From Piscinibacter sp047600445 (GTDB lineage: Bacteria; Pseudomonadota; Gammaproteobacteria; Burkholderiales; Burkholderiaceae_C): 64,000 nucleotides of DNA. Of the stretch, positions 63,593-64,000 are shown in pieces. How positions within the stretch are numbered: the stretch's first letter is position 1; each line of letters begins with the position of its first letter. The stretch is taken from the NCBI RefSeq assembly GCF_047600445.1, contig NZ_JASGKT010000002.1, positions 1,798,001 through 1,862,000 of the forward strand, read 5' to 3'. Position numbers and translations under genes: made by a program. The notes beneath the pieces are model-generated. The model worked only from the letters and a program-made list of their open reading frames with translations. It had not been told where the DNA came from and did no database searches.

Positions 63593-64000
63593 ATGACCCG
63601 ACTCCGCCCCATCGTGGCCGCCCTGTGGGCATGCGGCCTGCTCGCCGGCGTGCATCCGCTGCACGCCGCGGCCGCCGCCGAGGAGGCGGAACTGCCCGCC
63701 GTCACCGTCACCGCCAAGGGCTACGCGGCCGACAACGCCGAGACGCCCGCCTCGGTGCTGTCGCAGGAGCGGCGCGACTGGCAGGCGCGCGGCGCCGCCA
63801 ACGTCGGCGACGCGCTGCGCGGCGAACCCGGCCTGGCGGTGGCCGGCGACAGCGCGCAGGGCGCCAACCCGGTGATCCGCGGCCTGAAGCGGGAAAGCGT
63901 GGTGCTGCTGGTCGACGGCATGCGGCTGAACTCGGCGCAGCCGGCCGGCGCGATCGCGTCGTTCATGAGCCTCGGGCTGGCCGAGCGGCTGGAGGTGGTC
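63593..64000 (+). CDS. TonB-dependent receptor, 5' part (cut by window end)
   Basis: The first 136 codons of an outer-membrane receptor. Signal peptide to about residue 29 (LWACGLLAGVHPLHAAA), TonB box region LPAVTVTAKGY (about 34-44), and the start of the plug (GAANVGDALRGEPGLAVAGD, NPVIRGLKRESVVLLVDGMRL). No STN domain precedes the plug, unlike the receptor at 9341. Haem/metal type likely (PDGM-like VDGMRLNSAQ); ligand not determinable from this part. Confidence 0.85.
   Translation, partial: MTRLRPIVAALWACGLLAGVHPLHAAAAAEEAELPAVTVTAKGYAADNAETPASVLSQERRDWQARGAANVGDALRGEPGLAVAGDSAQGANPVIRGLKRESVVLLVDGMRLNSAQPAGAIASFMSLGLAERLEVV

Overview
The window is about 64 kb of high-G+C DNA from a betaproteobacterium of the order Burkholderiales, most likely the Rubrivivax/Leptothrix/Roseateles neighbourhood. 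Three things point there. The block thrS-infC-rpmI-rplT-pheS-pheT-ihfA-merR-tRNA-Pro has the order usual in that group. The enzyme repertoire fits (VanAB, PccAB/Mcm/MeaB, LIV-type transporters next to acyl-CoA ligases). A REP-like repeat with core CTTCGACAAGCTCAG, common in these genomes, occurs five times. No prophage, IS element or CRISPR array was seen.

Layout. 1-3.5 kb: a membrane pyrophosphatase with a C-terminal OmpA-like domain whose stop codon appears lost, a convergent HAD hydrolase, and a small two-CxxC protein. 3.5-6.3 kb: vanillate O-demethylase vanAB, divergent from vanR, with two VanR-type operators. 6.4-9.2 kb: a flavin reductase, a DsrE-like protein, a predicted lipoprotein with a 2-keto-4-pentenoate hydratase fold, and a decayed regulator. 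9.2-15.3 kb: an iron-uptake patch with a Fur box, a siderophore receptor, a broken ABC ATPase, DUF1097, and a PepSY/DUF3649/DUF3325 operon. 15.5-23.5 kb: the translation block. 23.5-47.4 kb: one long minus-strand run with patatin, tex, a flavoprotein, a twelve-gene beta-oxidation run that includes a secreted M3 peptidase, the livKHMGF transporter and an acyl-CoA ligase. 47.5-53.5 kb: msrB, yciB, bolA, a parvulin, the ybbA/tesA pair, a large FecR-like protein and def. 53.5-62.2 kb: the propionyl-CoA to succinyl-CoA operon under a divergent GntR regulator. 62.2-64 kb: folA, a DUF3501 gene and the 5' part of another TonB-dependent receptor.

Metabolic logic. LIV transporter, CoA ligase, two acyl-CoA dehydrogenases, FadB-type protein, thiolase and thioesterase together look like uptake, activation and beta-oxidation of organic or fatty acids. 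The PccBA/Mcm/MeaB operon would handle the propionyl-CoA from odd-chain or branched substrates. A glyoxalase-fold protein at its end is a good candidate for the missing methylmalonyl-CoA epimerase.

Most interesting points. (1) thrS is preceded by a tiny Thr-rich leader ORF and an intrinsic terminator ending 17 nt before its start codon, a classic-looking threonine attenuator on a tRNA synthetase gene. (2) A GIY-YIG domain is joined in frame to the MeaB GTPase through a 21-nt-period minisatellite and REP-like repeats. (3) VanR's start codon lies inside its own operator. (4) infC can only be full length if it starts at ATC. (5) Several single-base lesions (hppA stop loss, a pheT +1 insertion, two -1 shifts in an ABC ATPase) need read-level checking, because pheT should be essential.
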